A model generated the notes under the pieces. The model saw only the letters and a program-made list of their open reading frames with translations. It ran no database searches and had not been told where the DNA came from. Below are positions 26,203 to 37,780 of a stretch of DNA of 64,000 nt, one piece after another. Origin of the DNA: Catenulispora sp. MAP5-51 (lineage in GTDB: Bacteria; Actinomycetota; Actinomycetes; Streptomycetales; Catenulisporaceae); the NCBI RefSeq assembly GCF_041261205.1, contig NZ_JBGCCH010000007.1, positions 310,001 through 374,000 of the forward strand. The letters are read 5' to 3'. The position numbers and the translations under genes were made by a program. Each line of letters starts with the position of its first letter. The first letter of the stretch is position 1.

Positions 26203-26598
26203 CTACATGGACGAGCGGCGGTCTCCCATGCCTGCCTTGCTGGCTGCGTTACCGCCACCGGCGGCCATGCCGGACAGGACGGGCTGGTCCGGGAGCTGGC
26301 CGTCAGGTGTCATCTTGTCCACCAGCGTGGGCAGCTTCTGTGAGATGTTCTGCGCGGCCTGCTCCGGGGTCACCCCGGTCTGGTCTGCGATCTTGGCGAG
26401 CTGCTCGTTGCCCAGCGCCTGCGTGACCTGCTCGGGGGTGACGGGCTTGTTCTCGCCCTTCCCGATCCAGGACTGGAACTGTTCGGAGATGCTGCTGTTC
26501 TTGAGCTTGTTGAACATGCCGCCGATGTCGCCGCCGACGGTCTTCTTCACCTGGTTGATCGTCTTGCCGATCCCGCTCTGCTGGCCCATCTCGCTCAT
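26203..26598 (-). CDS. YidB family (DUF937) protein
   Basis: This 131-residue soluble protein starts MSEMGQQSG and has the YidB core: ISEQFQSWIGKGENKPVTPE, QVTQALGNEQLAKIA, TGVTPEQAAQNISQKLPTLV and DKMTPDGQLPD. The Gly/Ala-rich tail is typical. The start at 26598 is chosen because family members begin near here; the open frame further upstream has no homologous content. The function of the family is not established. The 220 bases to its left and the 500 bases to its right show no convincing gene. Confidence 0.85.
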   Translation of the reverse strand: MSEMGQQSGIGKTINQVKKTVGGDIGGMFNKLKNSSISEQFQSWIGKGENKPVTPEQVTQALGNEQLAKIADQTGVTPEQAAQNISQKLPTLVDKMTPDGQLPDQPVLSGMAAGGGNAASKAGMGDRRSSM

Positions 26599-27094
26599 GA
26601 CGCCTCTGCTTTCTGTGAGTGCCCCTGCACGAGCCTGGGACAACACCGCACGACACGCTTGCGCAGACAGCCATCCGAGCGATGGCGCTGCGGGCCGGAT
26701 CCGCCTGGTGGGCCCGCGCTGACCCGCGAACGCCCCGGCATCCACATGAGCCTGCGGACGTGCCAGATTGCCTTGCCGTCGATTCGTCCAAACGAATGAA
26801 CGCCCCCGACGCCCAACGCGGTTGACATGAAAGGCGTCGGCGTGTGTCCCCGCAGTGGTCTCGCAGCCTGCTGAGTCAGACTCGAGAGTCGTTGCGTAGC
26901 AAAGGAAATGCCGCCCCATCGCTCTCGACGGGTGCAAGGCCGGCTCAGCGGGTTCGACCGTCCGGTATCGGCAGAGAACGAATCACCGCCCCGCGAAGGG
27001 GCGCCCATTTGGTGCGCAAACCAGGACGGAATGGGACTGTTCGTTTTGGATGAAGACCGGCCGAGGGCTGGTCCCATACGCAAGGAGGCAGCAA

Positions 27095-27595
27095 ATGCCG
27101 GCTACATTCGTGCTCCGAAAACGCGCGGGCAAGTTCAGCTTCGACATGGTCGCGGGAAACGGGGCGGCAATCGCCAAATCCGTCGCCTACAGCAGCAAGC
27201 GCGCCGCGATGAACGGGATCACGCTGATCCAGACTGCGGTCAAGGCAATCGAGGACAAGACTGAGAAACCGACCACGTCCGCCAGCAGGACGACCACGAC
27301 CACCGGCAAGCGCACCGCGACCAAGGCGCCGGCCAAACGCGCAGGCGGGAAGACAACCGCCAGGAAGGCCACCGCCAAGCCGGCCAAGTCGAAGAGCACG
27401 GTCAAGCGTGCAACGAGCAAGACCGTAGCCAAGAACGGGAAGGCTCCGGCCAAGCAGACGACGCTCAAGCGGACCGGGGTCAAGCCGCGCGTCGCGATAT
27501 CCAGTACACGGCCGCGCGCCACCTCGAAGACGGTCGGCTCCACCGTGAAGCGCACCACGACCGCTGCGAGACGGACGATGGCGCGATCGCGCTGA
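27095..27595 (+). CDS. DUF1508 (YegP-like) domain protein with histone H1-like tail
   Basis: The protein has 166 residues. The first 55 form a DUF1508/YegP-type beta-beta-alpha module (FVLRKRAGKFSFDMVAGNG, IAKSVAYSSKRAAMNGI). The rest is a Lys/Ala/Thr/Arg-rich unstructured tail (KAPAKRAGGKTTARKATAKP) like eukaryotic H1 and the tails of some actinobacterial nucleoid proteins. A strong AAGGAGG precedes ATG 27095. The tail would bind nucleic acid non-specifically; chromosome packing or RNA binding is an inference. Monocistronic. Confidence 0.85.
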   Translation: MPATFVLRKRAGKFSFDMVAGNGAAIAKSVAYSSKRAAMNGITLIQTAVKAIEDKTEKPTTSASRTTTTTGKRTATKAPAKRAGGKTTARKATAKPAKSKSTVKRATSKTVAKNGKAPAKQTTLKRTGVKPRVAISSTRPRATSKTVGSTVKRTTTAARRTMARSR

Positions 27596-28060
27596 TGACG
27601 GCCGCGGGTTGCGCAAGACAACGACTCGAGGGCCTCGAACCCGACCAGGTCCGAGGCCCTCGAGTCGAAGCCAATCGCGGCTTCTCCCACGCCTTCGGGT
27701 GGTGTGCTCGATGTACGGGTGAGAGCGGCGGCCGACTCTGCCCCGGCCGTCGGGGTCGCAGCGGCCGGGATCGAGCGCCGCTGGCCTGGCGGCCGCTCTC
27801 GCCTGCGCGGCGGCCCGGACACTGCAGACTGCTGTACTTGGTGAGGAATCCGGAGACCGGCATCTTATGGCCCGTGGGCGGGGCGGTCGACGTACTCGTA
27901 CACGAGCTAACGGCGCGCCGGTGGCCGGGGCTGCGGAGGCAAGACGTTATTTCGCTGACAACCTATGTGGACAGTCGAACGATGGCCCGTTCGTTTTCGT
28001 CTTAGGAGGTTGCGGTCCTGCGCCGGACCAACCCGAAGCCGCCAGATCACCTTGGCCAGA
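27596..28060. other. Non-coding gap with a transposase scrap
   Basis: No gene is supported here. At 28007-28042 the plus strand reads GGTTGCGGTCCTGCGCCGGA, which matches the N-terminal HEVAVLRR coding stretch of the IS transposases at 28.9 and 36.3 kb. A small fragment of that IS group is therefore left here. Confidence 0.45.
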
Positions 28061-28345
28061 TCAAATCGGGCACGCCGCGGACACGCCAGGCAAGACAGCG
28101 GTCTCGCCGCGTGTGGGACCGGGGCGCTGGTCACGGACACGTAGCGCGACCAGGGCCACGGCCACACAGTTCTTGCAGAAGTCGCCCTCTTGTCCGTAGG
28201 GGCAGGAACAGTCGCCGTCCAGGCGATGCCCGTCTACATGCAGCACGACCTCGTATGGCTCGGATCCGTAGACGGTCGCGGAGATCTCGCGCCCGTCCAC
28301 CTGAAGACCGTCGACCTCCTCCAGATATGCCAGTCCGCGCTCGTA
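28061..28345 (-). pseudogene. SWIM zinc-finger protein fragment
   Basis: The minus strand encodes CYERGLAYLEEVDGLQVDG, ATVYGSEPYEVVLHVDG and CSCPYGQEGDFCKNCVAVAL. This is the SWIM zinc-finger region (CxC...CxH) of a larger protein. The final His of the motif is replaced by Asn (CKNC instead of CKHC), and both the N-terminal part and the long C-terminal part are missing. It directly follows an integrase fragment on the same strand, so it is a truncated remnant. Confidence 0.6.
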
Positions 28346-28439
28346 GCAACGGGGCGCAAGTCCTCCAACAGCAGCCCACCCAGCAGCGGCACCAGGAAGG
28401 TCTCGGCCAGGCTCCGATACGACAGAGCGGTGGCTGGGT

Positions 28440-28820
28440 GCAGGTCGGTGCGCTATCCAGCCATGTGCGCAGCCACTGCTCGACCGTTACGGCCTGCACT
28501 GGGGGCAAGCCGCGGCGGATCCGGGCCCGCACCTGCCCGACGTCCGGCAGCAGCCGTCCCGCGGCGATCGCGGCATGGACTGCCGTACCGATCGCCGCCC
28601 GTGCGGTCGTCGGATCGACAGCCAGCTGCGCGGCCTCCAGCAGCTTGTGGACTGCGGCCAGCTCTGCGCACGACTCGTCGCGGGTGGCGAACCCGCCGCG
28701 CCGGAGGTACGACCGGCCAGACACCGCCGACACCGGATCATCCAGCTGGAAGAACCACGAACCGTGGGTCGGACTCCAGAACCCGTCCGGGCCGTACAGC
28801 TGCGGACAGCTCGCGCCCAA
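28440..28820 (-). pseudogene. Tyrosine integrase N-terminal fragment
   Basis: The frame has GSWFFQLDDP, GRSYLRRGGFATRDES and a SAM-like core-binding start (VEQWLRTWLDSA), the layout of the N-terminal half of actinobacterial phage or ICE integrases. The catalytic half is missing: downstream the sequence switches to the SWIM fragment. With the C-terminal integrase scrap at 42.5 kb and the tRNA half at 41.06 kb it points to a dead integrative element. Confidence 0.55.
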
Positions 28821-28847
28821 CTGCCCCGACCATCAGTCCCGCGCACC

Positions 28848-30017
<1,170 letters not shown>

Positions 30018-30129
30018 CGGCTGGCGTAGCCTTCCTGGAGGTGGTGCCGGGCTGCGGCGTCGAGGATGGGCGAAGGACCCGCATGTTCGCGGCGGCACGT
30101 CCCTGTGCTGTGCCAGAACCGGATTTTGG

Positions 30130-30305
30130 AGTAGCTCAGTCGAACGCGTCGGCGAAGACGGAGTCGCGGTCCCGGATCGGGTATCGGACCCTGTCAGCCC
30201 GCTGGTCGGCCTCGGCCAGGAAGTTGATGGCCAGCTGGGTCGCCCAGACTGCGGTGGCATGGTCAGTGACCCCGAGGATGTGTACGCCTGGTGCCGAGCT
30301 CAAGG
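30130..30305 (-). mobile_element. Reverse-oriented fragment of an HEVAVLRR-group IS
   Basis: The minus strand reads the middle of the transposase ([20 protein letters not shown] and RDRDSVFADAFD) in broken frames. Both ends are missing. It lies just after the truncated right end of copy A and in the opposite orientation. The rest of 30002-30498 holds no other recognisable gene. Confidence 0.6.
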
Positions 30306-30498
30306 ATGGAGGATATCACTCGGCTGATACGCGATGTCGGCGGGTGCGGATCCATCTGCCGCTCTCGGGGAGGCCGATTACCTAATCATCGGTTAGGCAG
30401 TTTTGCGGATGTCGTTATCCAGTAATGGATGGGAGTGTTGGCGTACGGCGTTGAGGCCTGACCCCGCCGTTTCCGCAATCGAGAATGAGGTATCGAAA

Positions 30499-31020
30499 AT
30501 GGGCCTGCGCGATCGGCTCATCGCCAAAGCGATGACGAATCTGCCTGACCACCGCAGCGCGCTGATTGAGGCCCTCGGACCGAACGAGAAACTGCTGGGA
30601 TTCACGTTCAGCACACCCGTCGCGTTCGAGACGGGATCCGGCACCGGTTTCGGCACCGCCCGCCTCACCGGACTCGTCATCAACAAGGTCACCGAGCAGG
30701 TGTCCAAGGCGCGTCACATCAGTGGCGACAGCGGGAGCATCGCACGGACGCTGCCGCGCGACGCGGCCAGCCGCGTGCTGGCCATCAGCAGCTGGGGGCT
30801 GTCGATCTGGGACTTCGGGCCGACTTCGCAGACGTTCCCCCCGTCCCGACTGGTCGCAGTCGCCCGCCAGGACGTGAGATCCATTACCAGGACCGGTCAG
30901 AGCCGCGGCGGATACGTGGAGATTCGCGTGGTCTTCTCCGACGAGTCGTTCTTCGACTATCGGGCTGCGGAGCATGCCTTGTATGCGGACTTCTGGTCCG
31001 CGGTCGAGTCCTTCGCGTAA
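30499..31020 (+). CDS. Hypothetical protein, 173 residues
   Basis: No family is recognised. The start at 30499 (MGLRDRLIAKAMTN) has TGAGG upstream. The protein is a mix of strands and short helices (KLLGFTFSTPVAFETGSG, LAISSWGLSIWDFGP, GYVEIRVVFSDESFFDYRAA), reminiscent of PH-like cytoplasmic proteins, without signal peptide or membrane segment. It is convergent with the LAL regulator. Confidence 0.7.
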   Translation: MGLRDRLIAKAMTNLPDHRSALIEALGPNEKLLGFTFSTPVAFETGSGTGFGTARLTGLVINKVTEQVSKARHISGDSGSIARTLPRDAASRVLAISSWGLSIWDFGPTSQTFPPSRLVAVARQDVRSITRTGQSRGGYVEIRVVFSDESFFDYRAAEHALYADFWSAVESFA

Positions 31021-31067
31021 ACACCCGATCCCACACTCGCGCCTGGGCCGGCTTCGCGTCGGAGGGA

Positions 31068-34019
31068 CTATTCTGAGCCGGCGTCATCGGCTCCGAGGAG
31101 GAGGCGGGTGAGGGCCGTGCGGGAGGAGACGTTGAGTTTGTGATAGATCCTCGCGAGGTGGGCGTCCACGGTGCGTTTGCTGAGGAACAGTTGTTCCGCG
31201 ACGTCCCGGCTGCGCTTGCCGGCGGTGACCAAGTCCGCGATCTGGCGCTCGCGGCCGGTGAGCAGGGCCGTGATGTCGGGCCTTGGGGATTCCGTGACTG
31301 TGTTGTCGAAGGTGGCGCTCGCTGCCAGCAGACTTTTTGCCGCCGCGGCTTCCTCACGTACTCGCACGGCACCGTGAACGTCGGCCAGGTTCATCGCTGA
31401 GGCCAGCCAGTTGGCGGCGGTCGCTGATCCGTGTGCGCCCTCGGCTGAGTGCGCGCCCACAACGAGGGTCCAGGCATGATGGATCGGCCTGCCGCCGCGC
31501 CGGAACCCGTGCGCGGCCCGCTCGAACAGTTTGGCCGCCATGGCGTGTTCGCCTTCGGCCATGTGCAGGATGGCTTGAGCACGGTCGACATGCGCTCGTT
31601 GGACGGCAAGCCCGAGTCGCTCGGCGGCGGAGTCGCCGTCGCGGGCCCAGCGCTGGGCCGCGTCGGCGTCGCCGGTGAACAGCGCGGCCGTCGACAGCAT
31701 GGCCAGCAGCATCGGGTGGAAGTTGGGCTGGAACAGGTGCAGGTCCTCGCCTCCGCCTCCCTCGAGCAGGGCCTCGGTGCAGCCGGGGGCGTCTCCGCCG
31801 ATGAGCCGTACCATGGCCAGTTGCATGGCTGCCGAACCTGCCCACCAGCCGGGCTGGGCGGTACGAGCGCTCTCCTCAGCGAGCGCGACGACCGCTGCGG
31901 AGTCGTGCTGGCTCCGGGTCCAGACCATCGCGCCGACCCTCATCGCTTTACTCATGCTGATCGCGTCGTCCGCGCCGGTGGCGTGGGCGGCGCGTTCCGC
32001 CTCCAGCGCCCACTGTTCGGCCTGGCTCAGCCGGCCGGCCTCCTGATCGATGTAGGAGAGACCCAGCAGGCAGTGCGCCAAGGCCTGCTGGGGTCCTCCG
32101 GCCTGTGCGAGGGCCAGACCGCGGCGGAAATGTCGCGATGCGGCGGAGTACTGCTCGGTGAACAGCTCGGTGCAGCCGAGCATGGCCAAGAGCTCGGGGG
32201 TTCGTGCGGCGGCGGAATCCGGCAGCCCGTCGACCAGTTGGGCGCTGTCGAGGAGGGCGGGCATCACGGCGGCGGTGTCTCCGAGGTAGCTGTCGCCGAA
32301 CGCCGACAGGACGCGCACGGACGCGACGGATACGGCGTCGCCCTCTCCGCGGGTGCTGGCCTCGCCCCCTGTCGTGGCGGCACTCACGACTTCGCGCACC
32401 AGTGCGCGCGCTTCACGGTAGGTTCCCCGGAACACGTGCAGGAATCCGTATTCGAAGGCGAGTTCGGCGGCTGCGGCGGGCAGCGGTCGCGGCAGCGTGT
32501 GCAGGGCGGTACGCGCGGATGCCTCGGCTTCGGCGAATCGGCCGAGTTGGCGTTCGGCGGCCGCGCGGGCGGCGTAGGCCTTCAGCCGCAGGTGCTCGGC
32601 CAGATACGTGTGGTCGCGCAGGACTTCGTGGGCCATGGTCCGGGCAGCCTCGAGCCTCCCGGAGGCACTCAGGGCGCGGGAGCATTCGAGCATCAAGGTG
32701 GCCCGCTCGGCAGTCGGGCGGTCGCCACTCGGCAGGTTCTCCAGGGCCAGACCCAACCAGCGGACCGCAGTCGCCGGAGCGTCCGGGAGGACCTCCGTCG
32801 CGCCCCGGGCCAGCAGGTTGACGGCAACCGAAGCGTCCGTGCCGACGAGGTACTCAGCATGCCGTGCGAGTTGTACGGCCGGGACCCCGCGCGCCGCGAA
32901 CAGGTCCAGCGCCCGCTGATGCGCGGTCAGGAGGACGGATATCGCCGCGCGTTCATGGGCGATGTGGCGCAGCAGCGGGTGCCGGAAGGCGAAGCGCCCG
33001 TTCGAGGCGACAGGACGCACCACGTCGGCCCGCACGAGGTCGCTCAGCGCGTCGAGGATCTGATCGAGGTCGTGCCCCGAGATCTCGGCGACGTCCTCCG
33101 GCCGGAACGGGTCGCCGAGCACGGCAGCCGTTTGCGCTGCGGCCGACGCGTCCGGCGTCAGGGCGTCGAGCTCCGCCGTCATCGCCACGGCTTCTCGAAG
33201 CAGTCCGTCCGCATCGGATCCGGGGCGGTCCGGCCAGTGCTCGGGCTCCCAACCTCCGGCTACAAGGACGCGCAGGTGGCGCGGGTTACCTCCGGACGCG
33301 GCGTGCAACTGCTCCGCGAACTCCGGAGAGTTGAGAGGCCTGCGGCTGGCAGAGTCGCTGGCCGGTGTCGCGTGTCGGCGCGTCGGGTCGGTGTACGGAA
33401 CCCCGGCGCTGCCCTCGGAGGTATGCCAATGGTCGAGCAGCATGGCCACCGTTTCGGCGTCGAGCGGCTGCGGTTCGATGCGGATCACGCGTCCAGTCCG
33501 CGAACCATGCTCCAGCGCCTCCAGCAGCACAGAGCCGGTCCGCCGCGGCTGGTGCGCCAGAGCGAGGACCAACGGCCCGGGCGCCAGGGTCCGGACCAGC
33601 CGTGCGGCGAGTTGCGCCGAGGCTTCGTCGCACAGGTGGATGTCGTCCAACAGCAGCATCCCCCCGCTGCTGTCTGCGGCCAAGTCCGCCATCCGGGCGC
33701 GGATCGCGCGGAAGACCGCTTCGTCGTCGGTCGTTGACTGGTCGGGGCCCGGCCAGTCACCTGTGGCTTCGCGGAACACTTGGTACGCAACGGTGCTCCC
33801 GCGTATGGCGTGGGCCCGGGCCACCTGAACTCCACGCTGCCGGGCCACCTCCGCCAGCATGTTCATCAAGCGCGTCTTGCCGATCCCTGGATCCCCGGCG
33901 ATCTCCACCACACTGCCCCGCCCCGATCCCAGCTCCTCCAACACCCCGACGAGCCGGCGGGTCTCGGTATCCCGTCCGACCAGCGGACCTTCGGGCCCTT
34001 GCGAAGCTGCGACGAACAT
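31068..34019 (-). CDS. Large ATP-binding LuxR regulator (LAL family)
   Basis: The protein of about 983 residues begins with a STAND-type ATPase: Walker A GDPGIGKTRLMNML (near residue 40) and Walker B GMLLLDDIHLCDEA. A long TPR-like helical region fills the middle. The C-terminal LuxR helix-turn-helix is LTGRERQIADLVTAGKRSRD with LFLSKRTVDAHLARIYHKLN. The start is placed at 34019 (MFVAASQG), which has GGAGAG eight bases upstream; 34043 is an alternative. Such proteins switch on secondary-metabolite or maltose-type genes after ligand and ATP binding. No obvious target operon is beside it. Confidence 0.9.
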   Translation of the reverse strand: MFVAASQGPEGPLVGRDTETRRLVGVLEELGSGRGSVVEIAGDPGIGKTRLMNMLAEVARQRGVQVARAHAIRGSTVAYQVFREATGDWPGPDQSTTDDEAVFRAIRARMADLAADSSGGMLLLDDIHLCDEASAQLAARLVRTLAPGPLVLALAHQPRRTGSVLLEALEHGSRTGRVIRIEPQPLDAETVAMLLDHWHTSEGSAGVPYTDPTRRHATPASDSASRRPLNSPEFAEQLHAASGGNPRHLRVLVAGGWEPEHWPDRPGSDADGLLREAVAMTAELDALTPDASAAAQTAAVLGDPFRPEDVAEISGHDLDQILDALSDLVRADVVRPVASNGRFAFRHPLLRHIAHERAAISVLLTAHQRALDLFAARGVPAVQLARHAEYLVGTDASVAVNLLARGATEVLPDAPATAVRWLGLALENLPSGDRPTAERATLMLECSRALSASGRLEAARTMAHEVLRDHTYLAEHLRLKAYAARAAAERQLGRFAEAEASARTALHTLPRPLPAAAAELAFEYGFLHVFRGTYREARALVREVVSAATTGGEASTRGEGDAVSVASVRVLSAFGDSYLGDTAAVMPALLDSAQLVDGLPDSAAARTPELLAMLGCTELFTEQYSAASRHFRRGLALAQAGGPQQALAHCLLGLSYIDQEAGRLSQAEQWALEAERAAHATGADDAISMSKAMRVGAMVWTRSQHDSAAVVALAEESARTAQPGWWAGSAAMQLAMVRLIGGDAPGCTEALLEGGGGEDLHLFQPNFHPMLLAMLSTAALFTGDADAAQRWARDGDSAAERLGLAVQRAHVDRAQAILHMAEGEHAMAAKLFERAAHGFRRGGRPIHHAWTLVVGAHSAEGAHGSATAANWLASAMNLADVHGAVRVREEAAAAKSLLAASATFDNTVTESPRPDITALLTGRERQIADLVTAGKRSRDVAEQLFLSKRTVDAHLARIYHKLNVSSRTALTRLLLGADDAGSE

Positions 34020-34155
34020 GCGTGGCTCTCCAAGCTTCGCCATGAGAAGTTGTGCTCCACGGCAGACAGATCTTGCCAGCTCACACGCATTCAGTCCGTA
34101 GACGTTCAGCGTTCCGGCGGGCCGGAGGCTGCGACGGTTGAAGTGTACTCGGCGC

Positions 34156-34749
34156 TCAGAAGTGGGAACACGGCGGCGCATCCCAGGTGAAGCGGTGGAC
34201 GTGGATGCCGAAGTAAGGGAACGACTCCACCTCCCGTACGCCGGAGATCGTCCGGATGCGGTCGTTGATCACCGCGGACTACTCGTCCATCGCGCGGCAC
34301 ACGACTTCGGCGAACAGATCGAAGGAACCCGCCGTGGCCACGAGATGAATCACGCTGCCGATGTCGCCGAGGGCGTCCGTGATCTCCCGGAGACTGCGAT
34401 CGACCTTGATGCCGAGCAGCGCCATGACGGGCAGGCCCAGGGCGAGCGGATCGGACACTGCGGCGATCTGCAGTACCCCGCTCGCCATCAGCCGCTGCAC
34501 CCGGGTTCGGACCGCTGAGTAGTAGCCGGTTGCGCGGCCCAAGTGCCGCAGAGGGGTGAAGTCCTCCAGGACGCCGAACACGGTGCGCAGGATCGTCGTC
34601 GTTTCTGCTTTGCCGTGGTGTGGCTCGTGCGTCGCGGGGTCGCGGAAGATGACGTCCGGACCGAGCAGGTCAGGCAGCCGGTCCCAGTCGGACTGCTCGA
34701 CGATGTGATGCCACTCGGTCAGCCCGGCCTGCGCCGCCGCGTGCGGGGG
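34156..34749 (-). pseudogene. SnoaL-like/Lrp-AsnC chimera with an internal amber codon
   Basis: One frame, continuing from the enoyl-CoA hydratase stop codon, reads a SnoaL/NTF2-like half (LTEWHHIVEQSDWDRLPDLL, DVIFRDPATHEPHHGKAE), then without a break the later part of an Lrp/AsnC regulator (RVQRLMASGVLQIAAVSDPL, GSVIHLVATAGSFDLFAEVV). A TAG at 34279-34281 follows CRAMDE, after which the Lrp sequence continues in the same frame (SAVINDRIRTISGVREVESF to a TGA at 34156). There is no usable start codon before the SnoaL half, and the Lrp part lacks its helix-turn-helix. A deletion fused two genes, followed by a nonsense change. Confidence 0.65.
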
Positions 34750-35583
34750 CTATGCCTGCTGGTTGATGAGGCCGGCGTAGTGGCCCAGGTTTCGCTCGAT
34801 CTCGTCGAGGCCGATCTCGGCGATGGCTTTGCCGAGCTGTGGCACGCGGGCCTGGAAGCCGGGCCAGGTGACCGATTCGGCGAATTCGGCCCAGGACGCT
34901 CGCAGGTCGGCGACCGGCGGCAGGGTGGAGCGGTTGATCTGTGCCTTGGCACCCAGGACTGCCGGCTTGTCGAAGGACGCGATGCGTGCGGCCGTGGCGT
35001 TGACGAGGTCGTCCAGTTCGGCGTCGGGGACGGCCCTGGTCACCCATCCGTACTGCTCGGCGCGCTCGGCGTCGTAGTCCTGGCTGGTGAGGATCGCTTC
35101 CAGGGCGCGGTCTCGTCCCAGCAGCCGGGCCAGCCGGTCGCTGCCGCCACCGCCGGGGACGATGCCGATCGCGACCTCGGGCCGGCAGAAGAACGCCTTC
35201 TCGCGGCTGGCGTAGCGCAGGTCGAAGGCCAGGGTGATCTCGTCCCCGCCGCCCCGGGTGCGCCCGCGGATGGAGGCGATGCTGATGAACGGGGCGCTGG
35301 TCAGCCGGGTGACGAGGTCGACCCAGGTGGGTGTGCCGTCCGCGCCGGTCAACGCCAGAAGTTCGGGTACCTGTTGGAGGTCGGCGTGGTTGAAGAAGTA
35401 TTCGGGTGTGCCGCTGTCGAAGATGACGGCCTGGACCCGCTCGTCCTGACTCAGTTCGTCGAGGACGTCGAGGAGCTGGACGACGGTGTCGGCGCCGACG
35501 ACGTTCACCGGCGGGTTCGAGAAGGTCACTTTGCGGATCTTCGGTGCGACGGTCTGGATGGCGAACATGCTGTGCTGGGTCAT
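34750..35583 (-). CDS. Enoyl-CoA hydratase/isomerase family protein
   Basis: This 277-residue crotonase-fold protein has the oxyanion-hole regions FISIASIRGRTRGGGDEITL and GGGGSDRLARLLGRDRALEA, with VIFDSGTPEYFFNHADL near the N-terminus. The usual Glu pair of true hydratases is not obvious, so the exact reaction is open. AGGAG precedes ATG 35583, and the start overlaps the stop of the LtrA remnant by ATGA. It stops with TAG directly before the SnoaL-like remnant in the same frame. Confidence 0.88.
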   Translation of the reverse strand: MTQHSMFAIQTVAPKIRKVTFSNPPVNVVGADTVVQLLDVLDELSQDERVQAVIFDSGTPEYFFNHADLQQVPELLALTGADGTPTWVDLVTRLTSAPFISIASIRGRTRGGGDEITLAFDLRYASREKAFFCRPEVAIGIVPGGGGSDRLARLLGRDRALEAILTSQDYDAERAEQYGWVTRAVPDAELDDLVNATAARIASFDKPAVLGAKAQINRSTLPPVADLRASWAEFAESVTWPGFQARVPQLGKAIAEIGLDEIERNLGHYAGLINQQA

Positions 35584-36230
35584 GGCTGCTCCTGTACTGG
35601 AGTTGATGAGTTTCGTGAGGGGGGATCCGTGTTTGCCATGGATAGGGTGTGCGAAGTCCTCCAGGCGGGTTGGGTGGGAGGGGCGCGCCGACCTGAGTGC
35701 TCTGATGAGATCGACTCCTCCATGGGTGCATCCCCGGCTGCGTCGCGGTCTTCGAATACGGCCAGCGCGACGACGTTGGCGGCGGCGAGGACGGCCGACA
35801 GGTAGGCCGGGGCCGTCGTCGTGATGATGCAGCTGATGACCAGGGCGGACAGTGCGACCGGCCGTGACCAGTGCAGGTCGTCGAACAGGGTGGCTCCGTG
35901 CCAGGTCTGCGTGGCGATGTAGAGGGCCGGTCCGCCGAACAGCAGCAGGTTCGTGGCGATGCCGGCGTGCCCGGTCGGGTGGGCGATGACGCGTTCGTCG
36001 GCCACGGCGGCGGCGATCATCCCGGCGACGGAGATCATGAGGCTGATGACGCCGCTGCGTCCAGCCCGCATCGGGTCCTCGGCGCGCTGGTAGTGCCGTA
36101 CGACGCGCTCGGAGCGGCTGAAGAACAGCCAGAACAACGCGACCGTGCCGGTGAGCGCCACAGTGCCGGTCAGAAGAGTCATCGGTCGGTACGGCGCCAC
36201 GGTGAGCGCGGCGCCGGTGGTCAGGACCGT
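35580..36230 (-). pseudogene. LtrA-like membrane protein, N-terminally truncated
   Basis: The frame gives the C-terminal third of a low-temperature-requirement protein A-like membrane protein: LFWLFFSRSERVVRHYQRAE, VAGMIAAAVADERVIAHPTG and TNLLLFGGPALYIATQTWHG, with four hydrophobic segments. LtrA proteins are about 370-400 residues; the first half is missing because the IS copy B left end begins at about 36231. The frame then runs on for about 60 residues of low-complexity tail to overlap the enoyl-CoA hydratase start. Confidence 0.65.
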
Positions 36231-37411
<1,181 letters not shown>

Positions 37412-37717
37412 GGCATGCCCAACTCCGGCGTGACCTCCGGCGACCAGTGCGGCCAGTTCTACGCCGCGCCCATCAACAGCACCACATGGACGCTGTACAA
37501 CGACGACCGGTATCCGCTTCCGACATGGTTTGAAAAGTGTGGACGGGCCAGCATCCCGAACGATCAAAACACCGGAGCGCTCGCGCCGTTTGGGCGAACT
37601 GGAGGATTCGTCCCCTACAACCGAATGCTCGATAAGGATCCCTTCTGGCTTGCCACACCGGGATTCGACCACTGCACCACGGCAGACACCACCTGCACTT
37701 ATCAGCAGGGCTCCTAG
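37412..37717 (+). pseudogene. C-terminal fragment of an unknown, probably secreted protein
   Basis: The open frame continues out of the right end of copy B: GMPNSGVTSGDQCGQFYAAP, WTLYNDDRYPLPTWFEKCG, LATPGFDHCTTADTTCTYQQ. It has four Cys and many aromatic residues, as in extracellular proteins. No family is recognised. It has no start of its own; the 5' part was removed by the IS. Confidence 0.45.
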
Positions 37718-37780
37718 GAATCAGTAGGTGAGGGGAGACGCCGCAAGCGGTGTCTCCCCTCACTACCTACCGAGATTTCT

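Noticed and set aside
27187-27822. Minus-strand frame opposite the DUF1508 gene
   Set aside because: Shadow of the Lys/Ala-rich tail; the plus strand has a strong ribosome site and a domain match.
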